NCBI GenBank assembly: GCA_036346405.1
Contig: CM070566.1
Location: forward strand, 12,271,533-12,335,532
DNA from: Phyllostachys edulis
Lineage: Eukaryota; Streptophyta; Magnoliopsida; Poales; Poaceae
Direction of reading: 5' to 3'
DNA: 64,000 nt
Shown: piece after piece, positions 23,199 through 35,600 of the stretch
Position numbering within the stretch: position 1 is the stretch's first letter
Layout of the letters: each line of letters begins with the position of its first letter
Notes under the pieces: model-generated
The model's input: the letters and a program-made list of their open reading frames with translations, nothing else
Told to the model about the DNA's origin: nothing
The model's database searches: none
Position numbers and translations under genes: made by a program

Positions 23199-26100
23199 TG
23201 TAAGACCCTCAAATATTGAATGTGCGAATTAAGATTATACCGGTAGCATAATTCTTAATTAAGGAACATGTAATTCCTCCTTAAAAATCATACTAGAAGC
23301 ATAATAATAACAAGTAACAATTCCAATATTCAGTTCCTGATATATGTCATGCAATAGTTCCTGTGATTAGTGACTATTATGCATATATCCTTAAACAACA
23401 TTGCATCATATACATACAGGACATACATTCACATAATTATACATAACAGTTTACACTTTGGTTTGGTGCTACAGTAACAGATGACTTTGGTCATCACAAA
23501 AATTCAACAGTGGAAGCAAAACTAAACAACCAAAAGCTACCAACGGCCCCATCACCCGCAGCTATTGCGTGGAGACTAGAACTAGCTTCACTCGTTAGCG
23601 TCACACGATCGGCGCTAACGGGCATCTCATCTGAGATAACCATCATCACCGCAACAAGAGGTCATAACCCCGAGTACGGAAGGTACTCAAAGAAGACTTA
23701 CACAAACTAATAAAATAAAGTGTTTGATAGTACCTATACAAAGGAATAGAAATTTTACATGCATAAGGTTAACAACGTAAGGGTTATAAGGGTTCAATTT
23801 ATGGAAAGCAATACATCTTAACCTACCATTGCTAAATTTTGACAAAGCAATTTTATAAATCAATTTGGACTAAATAAAGAAGTAAATGAGGACATATTCA
23901 TAAACAAGAATAATAATTAAATTGACAGACATTATCAAACCGTGCATGACAACCCTCATGCCGAAATAATTCCCAAAAGCGGATTTAGAGCAAAGTCTAT
24001 ACAGTGACATCAATTCAAGTGTTGTCCGTAATCGTGACACGGCTATACTAATAGTTTTTAAACCTGCGCAGGTGTACATCTTTATCCACACGACTTAGTT
24101 AGCCCGTAAGCCTCCTAATAATAGCACACCGCCTTTGGTATGCCTACCGTAGACTAAGATTTGGTATTTTCAACAAGTCGACGCTATTGAGTTGGACAAC
24201 CCATGTGAGACCGATCCCGCTTAAACAACGATCGATAGCATCCGCTCAACCGGCCCACATGTTGTGTCGGGAATGCCGACCCAATCAATTAAATGCAAAC
24301 TCGTGTTAGCCACACATATTAGACCGCAGTCGGGGCCCTGAAGGTACGTACATGTGATGGAACACATATACGCCCTCACCCTTCTAAGAACATCTGATAT
24401 CGATATAAAATTCACATGGCATAAGACACGGCCCGAAGACTTAAGCATCTATGCCATATGAGATCAATACACATGTTCCTACTCTCCTCCCAACTCAATA
24501 GCATTAACCTTCTACTTAACCAAACGGTGCCTATACATCGCGTGTGGAAATACGTTGGGGCTTGAATTGAAATTTGTCGAGTTCACCCTTAATCAGCCCA
24601 GACAAGACATCCACATTTCCCAATTCTCGTGCACAGAGGCACCATCACTAGCATCCACTTGTCCAGATTTGAAATCAGTTTATTAACAAGATTTAGAGTC
24701 ATTTCTGATTTAAATAGACTGAACAAAGAACCAAAATAATTAAAATTCATTTGTTGTTCCCATGTTTGACAAGATAAGCTTGCCAAACACTACCGTTCTA
24801 AGGACTGCATGGCTAAGCAAAGTTCTAACCTAAATAGTTTAATACAAACAATATCTTAGGTTGAGTGTATGATAAAATTTAAGGTAAGCCACAAAGATTG
24901 GGTTGTAGCTAATTAGAGACAGATCACAAATAATTTTTAGAAAATTGCATGCAACAGTATCACTGTATTTTGTAAATCTACAGTTCAAAAGATTGGGATC
25001 AACATGATGCAGAGAGGAAGCTTGCCTTAGTAATAATAAATAACCTCTTGCTCAGGTTCTTGTTGCTCAACAATAGATTCAACAACCTCGGAAGAACCGA
25101 ATCTAGAAGAAAATAAAATCCAATGAACACAGAGAAAAGCAGAGAACAGATGAATAAAAAGAATGCATGGTCAATGGCTTAATGCATCATTAGCAACATG
25201 CTTAAGCTATATCAATTTAATTAAAAATAATAGACTACAACTAACCTTTGTTAGTACTAATTACTACAATTTAGAGTTTAGATTGAACTACGCTTTGATT
25301 TTAGAAATCTAAACAGATGACTGACTTTATTGAATTACTTGCCTAGCTAAATATCATGTAAATGAAATACTTTGCTTGAGCTAAGTGTATTCAGATTAAT
25401 GCTGTAATCTAACTGATCATCTAGTAACTAATAATAGTAATTTAAGAAATTGGACTCTTGCTGTATATGCTGTCGGTTTGACCAACAACAAAAACAAAGA
25501 AAGAACCTTTTACGCTTTTGGTTGACTTGGAAAAATACACAAAACAAGGCTTAATATTGGAGTTAGAGCTATCTAGAGAGTAATTAATATCACAACCCAT
25601 CATTGCTAACCCTAAATGCTCGGTTCACGGAAGAAAAGAAAGAGTAGGTTTTTGCCTGCTTTTGACCCACAATAACCAACAGAGAGGAACATGAAGCAAT
25701 AAATAGATTGGTGACAATAAAAATTAAAAGAAAGATTATCGGTGACACTAGGGTTCACTAAGACCTAAGTAAACTAGTATCTTGGCGAGAGAAACCCTAG
25801 GTCTTGAAAACGATATGAAAGACCTAAAAGTTATAAAACAACTTTTCGCTTAAAGCAAGATTGGAGCATCACATGAACATGTGAGTGATTCATGTGAGTT
25901 AGTGATGTCCTTAGGGAGCTTAAGATGACAGGAATCAAGGTCTAAGCTTACCAGCTAGGGTTGGAGAAGATGAAGTCAAGTCCTTGGTCAAAACAGTAAA
26001 GATCCAAAGTTCTCTTCTCTGGTCTGACCAAAAATGAAAATGATTGAAACTTAAGCTCTAAAGACTATCACCCACGTTCTTGATAGGAAGGGATGGGGTC

Positions 26101-27642
26101 TAACTCACCAAAATGAGATTTCCCCGAAGTGGTGCTCCCACTTGCTTAAGTCGACAGAGAGTAAACCCTGGGTCCAACCCTATAAGAGATGCCCAAAATC
26201 CACATTAATATGAGATTTAGGCATGCTCATAGCTGAACAAGGGTAAGAGCAAGGAAGCTTCACTGGGAAGGAAGGCAAACTAGTGGAGCTCCTCTCGGTC
26301 AACAATGGCAGAAGCTTAGAAAATAGGGTTTATATAGAGTTTGATCTCCTAGAGCAAGCGAGAACTCTCCAGAGCTGATGAGGTGGCAACTAAGGCTAAA
26401 TATCAAAGGAATATTCGCATATTCCCTATGCATTGTCAATGCTTCTCGTGAGGATGTCGGCGACGGCGCCGCAAGAAGAGAAGGAGAGAGAGTCGTCACG
26501 ACAAGCGGGCCCAAAAAGCGATCATACCACGCGACAAAGACACGCAAACTTCAAGGAACCACGACCGTTCGATTAGAAGTGAGCGGCTGCGATGAGGTGG
26601 CCAAATAACATCTAACCGATATCCTTCAATATGGGCCGTGCGATCGCAAGGGAACGGCTAGGATTGATGGTGTGTCCGGGTGGTCCGAAGGTTACAATGG
26701 ATGTGGTCCGTCCGATCAAAATTCAACAGAGGATATCGCTTGGCACCTCCGGCCGGTCCGAACGGCCCATCTGATCTGGTCCATACATTGAGGATCCAAT
26801 GGCTCACACGTTTTTCAGTTTCTGCCATCTAAAAATGGCATAACCTGATGATCGCGCACCGCACAATTTAGATCCTATGGTCAAAATGAGATGGCGGATT
26901 GGAGTGGTCCGAACGGCCCAATGAATCGCCCGTTCGTTGAAAATCCAACGCCATGAAGGAGGCGCGGTAGGATGGAAATCAAGCGGTGGAGATTGCTTGG
27001 CGTGCATGGGTGGCTCGCGACAACAATCTTGGCCGTTCATGAAGATCAACGGCTCGCGTTCACTTGGAGTTGGGGCATGCGCGTGAACGTGGCAGGGCCG
27101 GACTTGGTGCACTGGGTTGGACTCAACGTGTTGAGGTCGAGCCGCTACAGTGCCAATGGTTGGGTTTGGGCCGGAAGGGTTGACCAACACATTTCAAAAT
27201 TTCAAAAGCTTGACCAGGGCTTTAAAAATAGCAAATAAATTTGTAAAAATATGAAATTTTGCAGAATTGCTAATGAGATGATATATTCCCAAATAAATTT
27301 TGAAACCACTGTTTCTCCTTTGGAAATACATAAATAACTCTCCTAAACCGACTAAATTTATTTTAAAGACAAATATTTTTCTCAAGATCCAAATAATTTC
27401 TAAAAAAAAAATCAACAAAATTTATTTTTGGGCAAAATAAATCATTTGGCTTCTAAATAAAATACTTCCCGGTCTTAATACCAACATTGAGTGGTATTTC
27501 CTTTTGAAGCTTTGATCAAGTTGGAGTTTTTGGTTAGAAATTGGGGAAATTAGATTGTAACATGTTGCCCAGTTTTGCCAAAATGAACAGTGATGCTATG
27601 AACAACATCTTATTACTGTTTATTAAAGCTGAGGCTGTTACA
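23199..27642 (-). mobile_element. 4,444-bp solo LTR of a Ty3/gypsy-type element
   Basis: The unit starts TGTAAGACCC and ends GGCTGTTACA on the plus strand, so it has TG...CA ends with short imperfect inverted repeats, and it is flanked by identical 5-bp TSDs. No gag or pol is present. Read on the minus strand it starts TGTAACAGCC, like the start TGTAACGTCCC of the LTRs at 42-60 kb. It also shares a diverged block with them: the ACACGGCTAT, TAATAGTTTTTA and ATCCACACGA words near 24040-24095 resemble those near 42890-42945. A TATA box lies on the minus strand. A lone LTR with intact TSDs is the usual product of recombination between the two LTRs of a full element. Orientation is inferred. Confidence 0.75.
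26328..26338 (-). promoter_or_regulatory. TATA box of the solo LTR
   Basis: On the minus strand the sequence reads TCTATATAAAC. It is the clearest TATA element in the LTR and supports minus-strand orientation. It is inferred from sequence only. Confidence 0.5.
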
Positions 27643-27647
27643 TCCGG
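27643..27647. repeat. Right TSD of the solo LTR
   Basis: TCCGG directly after GGCTGTTACA, identical to the left copy. The flanking sequence continues as TTCACCCATTTTC. Confidence 0.8.
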
Positions 27648-28479
27648 TTCACCCATTTTCGTGCTCTTCTTTTCCTATTTCCCGACCAAAGACTAAGTCC
27701 AACCCAGGCAACCTGCAGACCTCCTTAAGCTGGAACTCAAGCGCGTGGTGTTTCACCCGCAAGGCCATGCACCAAGAGGGAGCTCCAGCATGGGTGGTCC
27801 GACAAGCCAGTAATGGCAGTCACCCAAGGTGTCATTCAACTGCCCTATGTTACCCATATCGTCCACTGCACCAACCACTCCTCCTCGCCGGTTGTGCCAA
27901 GGTGCATGTACATAAGCCGCCCAAGTTCCCTATTGCCCCCCTTTTTGCCATTCCAGAACTAGCTCTACTTTACTCCTCCAAGAGAACTTAAGCCCCAATT
28001 AAGCTCAAGCACTCATCTCTGTTGAGCTCCACCACCCCACCACATTCGCCCTAAACACCCCAACGAAACTGCTTGGGATACTTCCCATTTTCCCCTCCGA
28101 CTGGGATACTCCAAGACCTCCTTGAACGACCATCCGTCGACTTCATGGAGCAACCTTGAAGATCGGAGTTCCTCAAGCCACTACTGCAGTGGAGTACTCT
28201 CGCTGTCGTGATCCACCGTCGCCAGCACAACCCCGGCTAGCCCATTCTCTAGTCCCGTTTTGGTAAGTTCTTAGTGGCCAGATACTCTCCCTAGTTTGAG
28301 CTGCCTTGCTTCTTCCTCTGAAGATTGCTGATTCTTCCTCTCGTTGATCTGTTGGTTCATTCAATTGCACCAATACAGTGAACCTTTGCTTCTTCTAGCT
28401 TCTGCTGGGTAGTCGAACACTCCTCTCATTCGGCTACGCGTAGTTAACACTTCCACAACCTCCCTCCTTGCACAAACCT

Positions 28480-28898
28480 CCCATCTCACAAAGACCACCC
28501 CGTGGTCGCTATCTCCGGTTTTGCAACGACTGCCCTGTGGTCGCGACCTCTCATTTGCAAAGACCACCCTCCTGGTCATTTTGTAAAAACCACCCTCCTG
28601 GTCATTTTGCAAAGACCACCCACTTGGTCATGACCTCCCATTTTACAAACCCTCTAGGTTAAGACCTCCCTAGGTCACAGTGCTTCAAAGACCTCCCCTG
28701 GGTATCGTGATTCCAAAGACCTCCCCTGGTATAGTACTCCCAGGACCTCTCCGTGATCTGATGATTTCAAAGACCTCCTCAGATATAGTACTTCCAAAGA
28801 CCTCCCCTGGCTACAGGGATCCTAGGACCTCCCTTGGCTATAGGGATTCTAGGGCCTCCCCTGGGTACAGTGATCCCAGGACCACCCCTAGCTACTAT
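28480..28898 (+). repeat. Degenerate ~27-bp minisatellite
   Basis: The array has two parts. From about 28480 to 28650 the unit resembles CAAAGACCACCCTCCTGGTC with an ATTTTG spacer. From about 28686 to 28895 it resembles GACCTCCCCTGG followed by a TATAGTGATCCCAG-like half. There are about 7-8 units in the second part. Because 27 is a multiple of three, one plus-strand frame (28680-28931) stays open and encodes a repeated 9-residue pattern of the KTSPGYRDP type. I do not take it as a real protein. Confidence 0.75.
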
Positions 28899-30483
28899 TG
28901 GACCGAAAAGGCAACTAGCGGGGGTGAATAGGAGCTTGGCCTATTTTTCGATTAGATCGATTCAATACTATTTTCTCTCCAATAGCTATGAGGAGCTATG
29001 AAGATCAACAAGCAAGCACAGTGGATGTCTTGTATTGAATCTATCTCAAACCCCAAAGCACAACAATGAACACGAAGATGTGCTTTGAAAATCCCTAAAT
29101 CGGTAATACCGCCGTTATGTATGCAAGATATCACGCGGTTGCATGGCGCCAGTATTACCCATTTTTTTGGAGTTCAGCCCGACAGATGAAAAACCAAAAC
29201 TAAAATCGGCACAACTTTTGATTCGTTCGGCCAAACTTCATCAAACTTGACACACACCTTCTAGAGGATGTCAGAAACCTATTCTAAGCAATGATCGTGA
29301 AGATCCTTGCCAAAGTTCTGACCTTTCTCCGTTTGAGTGAAGGAGGTTCAAAAATCGAGTCAAAACGAAAACGCGATCTAAACCTTTGCTCGTGGGTGAT
29401 TGATGATCAAGATGATCCTATGTGTATTCCCACATGTCACAGCAAGCAAGATTAAGGCAAGAAACCAAAGGAATACTTGAAGATCAAAGAAGGCCTCAAA
29501 ATCACGAAATAGAGAGCAAGAACCAAAAGAGACTCATATCAAGTAAACTTGCATGGATTGATTCGTGATTGAAGTTTGTTTACAGCCACTCCATCAAGGA
29601 GGACAAAGCTCAGATCAAGAGCACACAATCAATCCTCTCTAGAACCCTAACCTCCACTCCTAGCCAAAACACAAACTAGGTTTTACAAATAGCCAAAGGG
29701 TTAGGAGGTGCACAACACCCTCCTCTATTTATAGTGGAGACTAGACCTTCTAGAAGAGTTTCCTATTGGGCCCCCATTAAGTCCACACACAAACAGGTTA
29801 CACTTACGCACGCATTTTAAAGCGCCATCTTCATCTTCTCTTAACCTAAACCACTTCATCATGTGCCGTCCCGCGTCGCGGTTTAGCCAAAAGGTCACCA
29901 AGGCGGTATTAGGTGAAATTACCAAAATACCCCTTCTCGGTCCTTCTCCGAATACCGAGTCCAACTACGCGAAGCAATCGTTTGCTTCGACACGTGTAGG
30001 TTGATCAACGGCTCTCTTCATATCGGCAAGTCTCTCCCATCCGGCTCCCATCGAAACTACCATGGCACTTGCACCGACTCCCGTGCCGCTTGATCCAACC
30101 AGTCGCACCGAACCGCCCGTTCGGTCACCCTTGTCCATTCTGCATCATGCTTGAGTCCATTGACCTCACCCAGCATCGTCGATCGTTCTGGACCTTAGCT
30201 CTCCAAGCCTAGTCCTGATCAACCTCGCCGTTGACCATCGTTGACCACCAAGCAACCTGCACAACAATAGACAAGCAAATCGAATCCAGAAATAAGTTCT
30301 TCACAACTTGACCCACGTTAGTCAAAACATACATCACATATGCACTGAAACTCATAAACTTGACCTAACCCATAGCCAATTCAACAAATTAGCCGAAACT
30401 CAAAATGCAATCGGTACTACCACCATGTCATGGCCGGTATTACAAGATCATGTAATATCGCTCCATACACGCCAAGATTACAT
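28899..30483 (-). mobile_element. LTR-like fragment with minus-strand promoter
   Basis: The left edge TGGACCGAAAAGGCAACTAG leads into GGGGGTGAATAGG, a word I associate with plant LTR-retrotransposon termini. The minus strand carries a clear TATA box near 29730. No coding domain is seen. The right edge is where the Tat LTR starts (30484), so the piece may be truncated there. No TSD could be assigned. It could be a solo or 3' LTR; the class is inferred. Confidence 0.4.
29726..29734 (-). promoter_or_regulatory. TATA box in the LTR-like fragment
   Basis: The minus strand reads CCACTATAAATAGAGGAGGG, a strong plant TATA context, with a CA-containing region about 30 bases downstream that could hold the start site. 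Confidence 0.55.
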
Positions 30484-31109
30484 CGTCAGGGGCGACAACG
30501 CCCCCACGACCGGGCGAAGAGCGGCGCACACGCCACGATGGCCAAAGTCGCTAAGGGCCAGATACTCGAATAATCCCGAAGAACCGGAAGATGTGCGAGG
30601 GGTCCTGCCCTCTGAGGGGTCCCGCCCTCCAAATGAATCCCGGCCCCTCGAGGAATCCCAAAGCCCTCCGGAGGGATCCCGGCCTCCGGGGATCCCGAGG
30701 GGTCCGCCACGAGCCACCGGCGACGGAGGGCCCATCGGCGCCAGAAGAGTCATGGAGGGCTCGAAGATCCAGGGCTCCAGATGGGTTCTCGCACCGGACC
30801 GATGCACCAACAGGTAGACCAAGTCTAGGGCTGCCCACCACGTGAGAAGCTAGCACTAGGGGTAGGAAAGGTCCTCTGCACCCTATCAAGATAGGGTCTA
30901 GTAAGGGGTAAACTTGTAACTCAGATACCTCCTAGAGAGCTATAAGTAGCCACCCTTGCCCCCATTGAAGGGGGAGTTTTTCGGCTTTGTATAAGGATCA
31001 CATGGTAATACAAGTGTGTTGACTTCTTCGACAGCCTAGTCCCTCTTAAGGACCCTTCGCTATCTGAGGGTCCCTCTCACTTCACTGCCTAGTCTCAGAA
31101 TTCACGACA
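30484..31109 (+). repeat. 5' LTR of the Tat element
   Basis: The LTR opens CGTCAGGGGCGACAACGCCC, where the normal TG start has become CG, and closes TTCACGACA just before the PBS. GTC...GAC give the short terminal inverted repeat. It contains a TATA box at 30941 and a CT-rich leader. It is 626 bp long. No TSD can be tested because the 3' LTR is missing. Confidence 0.75.
30941..30948 (+). promoter_or_regulatory. TATA box of the Tat 5' LTR
   Basis: TATAAGTA preceded by GAGAGC, about 170 bp before the LTR end, placing transcription start in the middle of the LTR as expected. Confidence 0.55.
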
Positions 31110-31112
31110 GCT

Positions 31113-31130
31113 TGGCGCCGAATCCATGGG
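31113..31130 (+). other. Primer-binding site of the Tat element
   Basis: TGGCGCCGAATCCATGGG starts three bases after the LTR end. The TGGCGCCG start is the usual PBS core of Tat and related gypsy elements and would pair with a tRNA 3' end, probably tRNA-Arg. The tRNA identity is from family knowledge. Confidence 0.75.
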
Positions 31131-31172
31131 GACCGGCAGGTAAGCCGCGAAGCACAAGCACATCATATCAAG

Positions 31173-32622
31173 ATGGCCCCTCGAACGAGGGCTAGACCGA
31201 AAGCCTCGGCAGCCGCGGCGACCCCAGCCCCTGCAACCTCGAGGGCCAAAAGGAGCCGAGCCAGCAGAAGTTAAAGTGCGCCTTTGCCCAAGCTTCAGAG
31301 GAAGAAGCTAACAACTCGGCAAGACGGGGAGTGAGCTAAGAATCATACTGAAACTCTCCAAAGAAGAATCGGCGGCTCTCCGCCGAGCTAGTAGACCTCG
31401 GACTCCGCCATAGACAACCCTCGCCGCCCACTCCGACAAATGCCGCAGAATCGGCGGAGCTCACCACCGCACCCCGGCCCCACTCGACAACCGCCGATGA
31501 ACGATTTAACCCACCCCCACCACCGACACCCCGGTGCTCCGAGGCGACCCAAACTCGCCATTGAGTGCCGGGTTGGAGGCAGCAAGGTGGCCTCGAGGAT
31601 TCAAGATGCCGGAGGTCGCCCCATACGAAGGGTCCATAGACCCCTCGCATTCCTCCGGTATACGAGATACCGTAGTTGAGGTCGCCGGAGGAGACGATAC
31701 CACGAAGGCAAAAAGCGCCACCTTGGCGCCAAGGGCGCCGCTGACTTGGTTCTTCACGATACCTCCTCACTCCGTGATATGCGTGGGAGCAACAGGATTC
31801 GCCTCCGCAACAACTTCGTGGAACTACACGGAGCCGAAGGACGCCGACACTTGTTCGGGTGAAGCGGCGCCGGTGAATCCTCTCCGCTTCTTTAGGAAGT
31901 TTGCAAAGGTCAAGTGCAGTACAAAGGCGCCAACGAGACAACCATCATCAACGCAAGAACTGCGGCCTCATAACGAGCCACTTTTGAGAGGTCGCGCGCC
32001 AAGCTCAGCAAGACAAAGGACCGAACTCTTCGACAAGATGGAGGAGTACGCCCGAGCGGAGGAAGACAGCGCTCGGAGGGGAGCGACAGTGACTCCAACA
32101 CCAACTGTGACCCCTTCGAAGGAAGCGGTCACCACGACACCGGCCGGAGCATCCGGCAGGCCGCGGAACAATGACTACAGGCAAAAAGGACGAGGAGTCT
32201 ACCATGTAGACGGCGCGCCACGCGACGAAGGAGGAAGACGCGGAGGCCGCTGGAGCCGAGGCCGCGGCTGCGGCCGAAACGCAGGACGCCAGCCCGATAA
32301 CCGCAACGGAGCACCCTCGCAGTTTTGTGACCTCCATGGCGAGGGGTCGCACACAACTAGCGAATGTCGCACTATCGCCGCCATGCAGGACTACATGCGC
32401 CACGACCAACCTGCAGAGCATGACGGCCGGAGCGCAGCTAATAACCGACTCCCCGCACCACCGGCAATACCGCGCATAGGTGGCCAGGCCGAGGCGCACC
32501 GGAGGGTCATCAACATGATCACCGGAGGCTCCTCGCTCGGCATTTCCTCGAAGCAGAGGCGGCATACCGACAAATCCACCATCTGGCGATGTACCCGCCT
32601 CGAGCCCACCCCTGCCATCTAA
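31173..32622 (+). pseudogene. Tat gag, disrupted
   Basis: Gag packages the element RNA. The start at 31173 reads MAPRTRARPKA, typical of grass Tat gag, and meets a stop (TAA, 31272) after 33 codons. The frame is then picked up at 31534-32622: a KMPEVAPYEGSIDP block near 31600 and a basic Arg/Gly-rich stretch near 32220-32290. A zinc-binding-like motif CDLHGEGSHTTSEC (Cys codons 32326 and 32365) follows. The region between 31272 and 31534 and the segment near 31750-31930 need frameshifts to be read as gag. Compared with the family, the middle of the capsid domain looks shortened. Confidence 0.85.
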
Positions 32623-32639
32623 ATACCCATATCTTTCGG

Positions 32640-35600
32640 ACCAAGATGCCCGCGGGTGTATTTTCCACACTAAGACCCTCGTCATCTCGGCCAACATCGT
32701 GGATTTCAGTAAAGCGCGTCCTAGTCGACGGAGGAACTCAATGGACCTCCTCTTCGTGGACGCCTTCGACAAGATGATGATTCCTCGTGATCGCCCTAAC
32801 ACCTCCGCATCCCCTACTAGGTTTCGGAGGAACGCCTGTCACTAAGATTGGGACAGATCCGCCGTCACATTCAGCGACGACTTCGCATCCCAAACCGAGG
32901 TCATCACGTTCGACGTGGTCTAGATGGCTTACCAGTACAACGCAATCCTCGGCCGGGCCACGCTAAACACCTTCGGCACGATAGCTCACCACAACTACTT
33001 GTGCATGAAGCTCCCCACCCCATCGGGCATCGTCACGGTCCGCGGAGATCAAGACCTCGCACGGCACATAGAACTTCGGCATCGTTTCCCGCCACGTGAC
33101 GTACAGTTGTGGGACCCAACCGGCGGATGAGCGCCGCCCGCAAGATGGGCCCCAAACACGATCCGCAAGGTCACCTCAAGAGTGGCATTAAGGACAACCA
33201 CTCACAGAGAAGACGGTGGCCCTCGGGTTGGACCTCCACCGGAGGCGACGACGAATCTGGGGGTGCTCCTTGAACGCAGAGGCCTTTCGCTAGGGGGCAA
33301 GACCTCCCAGAGTGGCAAGGGCAACGATCAAGCACAGAGCTAGCCCTTCGAGCCGACGCGACGCCTAAAAGCAGAATCGCGTACATGATGTCCACCGATC
33401 GCCTCGATCATGAAGAAAGAGATTCGGTTGCCGAAGGCGAGTCATTCGCGAAATCAAATATTCCGAGTGGCCGGGCAAACCTGGTCCTCGTCAAGAATGA
33501 GACGGGCAAATGGCACATGTGTGTCGACTTCACCGACCTCAACAAGGCCTGCCCCAAGGATGATTTCCCCTTACCTCATATCGACTAACCGTGGACGCCA
33601 CCTCGGCCGCGAGCTCATGAGCTTCCTCGACGCCTACTCGGCTACCACCAGTGCACATAGCGAAGGAGGACGAATCAAGATCGCCTTCATCACCCGATGG
33701 GAACATATTGCTACAAACGCATGCCCTTCGCCTCAAGAACGCGGGGCCACGCTTTTGCGGCTCATCGCGAAGGTCTTAGCCACCCGGCTCGGGCGAAATC
33801 ACGAAGCTTATCGTCGGCGACATAGTCATTAAAAGCAAGCCGGCGAGGACGCATGCCTGGACCTCCAGAAACCTTCACCAACCTTCGAGCGGAGGGTATA
33901 AAACTCAACCTCGAAAAGTGTGCGTTGGTGTGAAAGACGAGAAACTCCTCGGTTTCCTCGTCTCGAGAGAGGATTGAAGCCAACCCGAGAAAATCGGGGC
34001 CATCCAAGAGATGAAGCCCTGCACAACGCTTCATGATACAAAAGCCGACGGCATCGCCGCCCTTAGCCGCTTCTTGTCCCGCTTCGGTAGAGCACTCTGG
34101 TTCTTCAAGACACTGGGCACCGCAGCTGCCCGTGGACCGAGGAATGCCGAAGGCCTTCGAGGACCTGAAGTTGTACCTCGCACAGCTACCAAGCTTGACC
34201 AGTCCAGAGCAGGGAGCCGAGCTGCTGCTGTACATCGCCACTACTCCGTCATCGGTGAGCGCGGTGCTTGTCCAGGAGCGGACCGGCCAACGACCGGTAT
34301 ATTATGTATCGGAGGCCTTGCAAGGAGCCAAAATCCGCTATACGGAGCTTGAGAAGCTCGCGTACGCTTTGCTCATGGCATCGAGAAAGCTCCGACACTA
34401 TTTCCTGGCGCATCCCATCAAGGTCCCCACATCCTACCCTTGGCGCGATGCTCGAATAAAGATGCCTTCGGACGGATAGGCAAATGGGCGGCGGGCCGGC
34501 GCCTTCGACGCCACCTTCGCGGCAAGAACGGCCATCAAATCGCGATGTTGGCGCGTACGTTGTCGAGTGGACCCGCAAGCGGAGGGCAGCCCCACCATGG
34601 TGGAAACACCATGGGTAATGTACACGGACGGGTCGTAGGTGCCGCAGGCCGGCCGGGCGGCCATCCTAGTCTCCCCTGACGGGTGAACGATCGCATGCCG
34701 CCGCCGACTTCCGACCACGAACAACGCTTGGTACTTTCATCATTGTTGGGCTTTAGAAAGCGCGATCCCTCGGAGTGAAGCGCGTCCTTATCAAGAGCGA
34801 CTCCCGCCTGGTGACAGGCCACTTTGACAAGACCTTCGTGACAAGGTGTCCCGAGATGAGCCACTACTTAGCCGCGGTGCGCGAAGCGGCAAAGCACTTC
34901 CACGGAATCACAGTACAAGCCATTCCTAGAGGAAACAACGAAGCGGCCGACAAACTTGCAAAAATGGCAAGCTCAGGAGAGGACCCCTCGGAGGTTTTCT
35001 CTGAGAATCTCACAAAACCCTCCACCCCAAACGGCGTAAGGGCTCCTTTCAGCGCAAGGGGTCTCCGCCGGCGCAGGCTGCGCCACAAGAGCAAGCGGCA
35101 CATCCGTGTCGTACAGGAATGGCGGGCGTACCGTAAGGGACTGGCGAGACGTCATTATCAAGTACCTCGCCGGGGAAGAACCAGAAGACCCGACCGAAGC
35201 AAAGCGCATCCATTGCCGAGCAAGAAACTACTATATGGTCTCCCATGAGCTTGCACAAGGGGGCGTCAGTGCCCCTTGTCGCTGCCGGTATCACGGAGAA
35301 GGCCAATCACTCCTCAAGGACGTCCACGAGGGCTTATGCGGCGCACACCAGGCGCCTCGGTGCCTCGTGGGGAAGACGTTTCGGCAAGGCTTCTACTAGC
35401 CGACGGCACTTCGAGACGCACAAGACCTCATCCAGTAGTGCCAGGGGTGCGATGGGCGATAACCCAAAGGCGCTGCGCTTCGCTTTTTGCGGTCGGTGCG
35501 CACGGTGTGTCCTTCAAGACGTTGGGGGTTGGACATCATCGGCCCGTACCCCGCAGCCAAGGGTAGCCTCCGATTCGTGTTCATCGCCATCGAATACTTC

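Larger units (their letters stand above)
22931..28898 (+). mobile_element. LTR-like sequence interrupted by a solo LTR
   Basis: From 22931 (TGTAACAGCCC) a new sequence replaces the hAT element. It runs to 23198, is interrupted by the solo LTR at 23199-27642, and resumes at 27643 on the restored TCCGG site. The TGTAAC start resembles grass gypsy LTR starts. No gag or pol domain appears before 28899, and I could not find a matching CA end or TSD, so the class is inferred. The right part (27.65-28.9 kb) is C-rich and ends in a minisatellite. Confidence 0.4.

Noticed and set aside
22931..27642. TGTAACAGCC at 22931 and GGCTGTTACA at 27633 as the two ends of one element
   Set aside because: The perfect inverted match is tempting, but only the start at 23199 gives identical 5-bp TSDs (TCCGG) and restores continuous flanking sequence.
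23199..27642. CACTA or other TIR transposon
   Set aside because: Ends are TG...CA, not CACTA; the TSD is 5 bp rather than 3; there is no transposase; and it shares a block with the LTRs at 42-60 kb.
30308..30889. Pro-rich open frames on both strands as genes
   Set aside because: They span the Tat LTR start, overlap on both strands, and come from its GC-rich composition.
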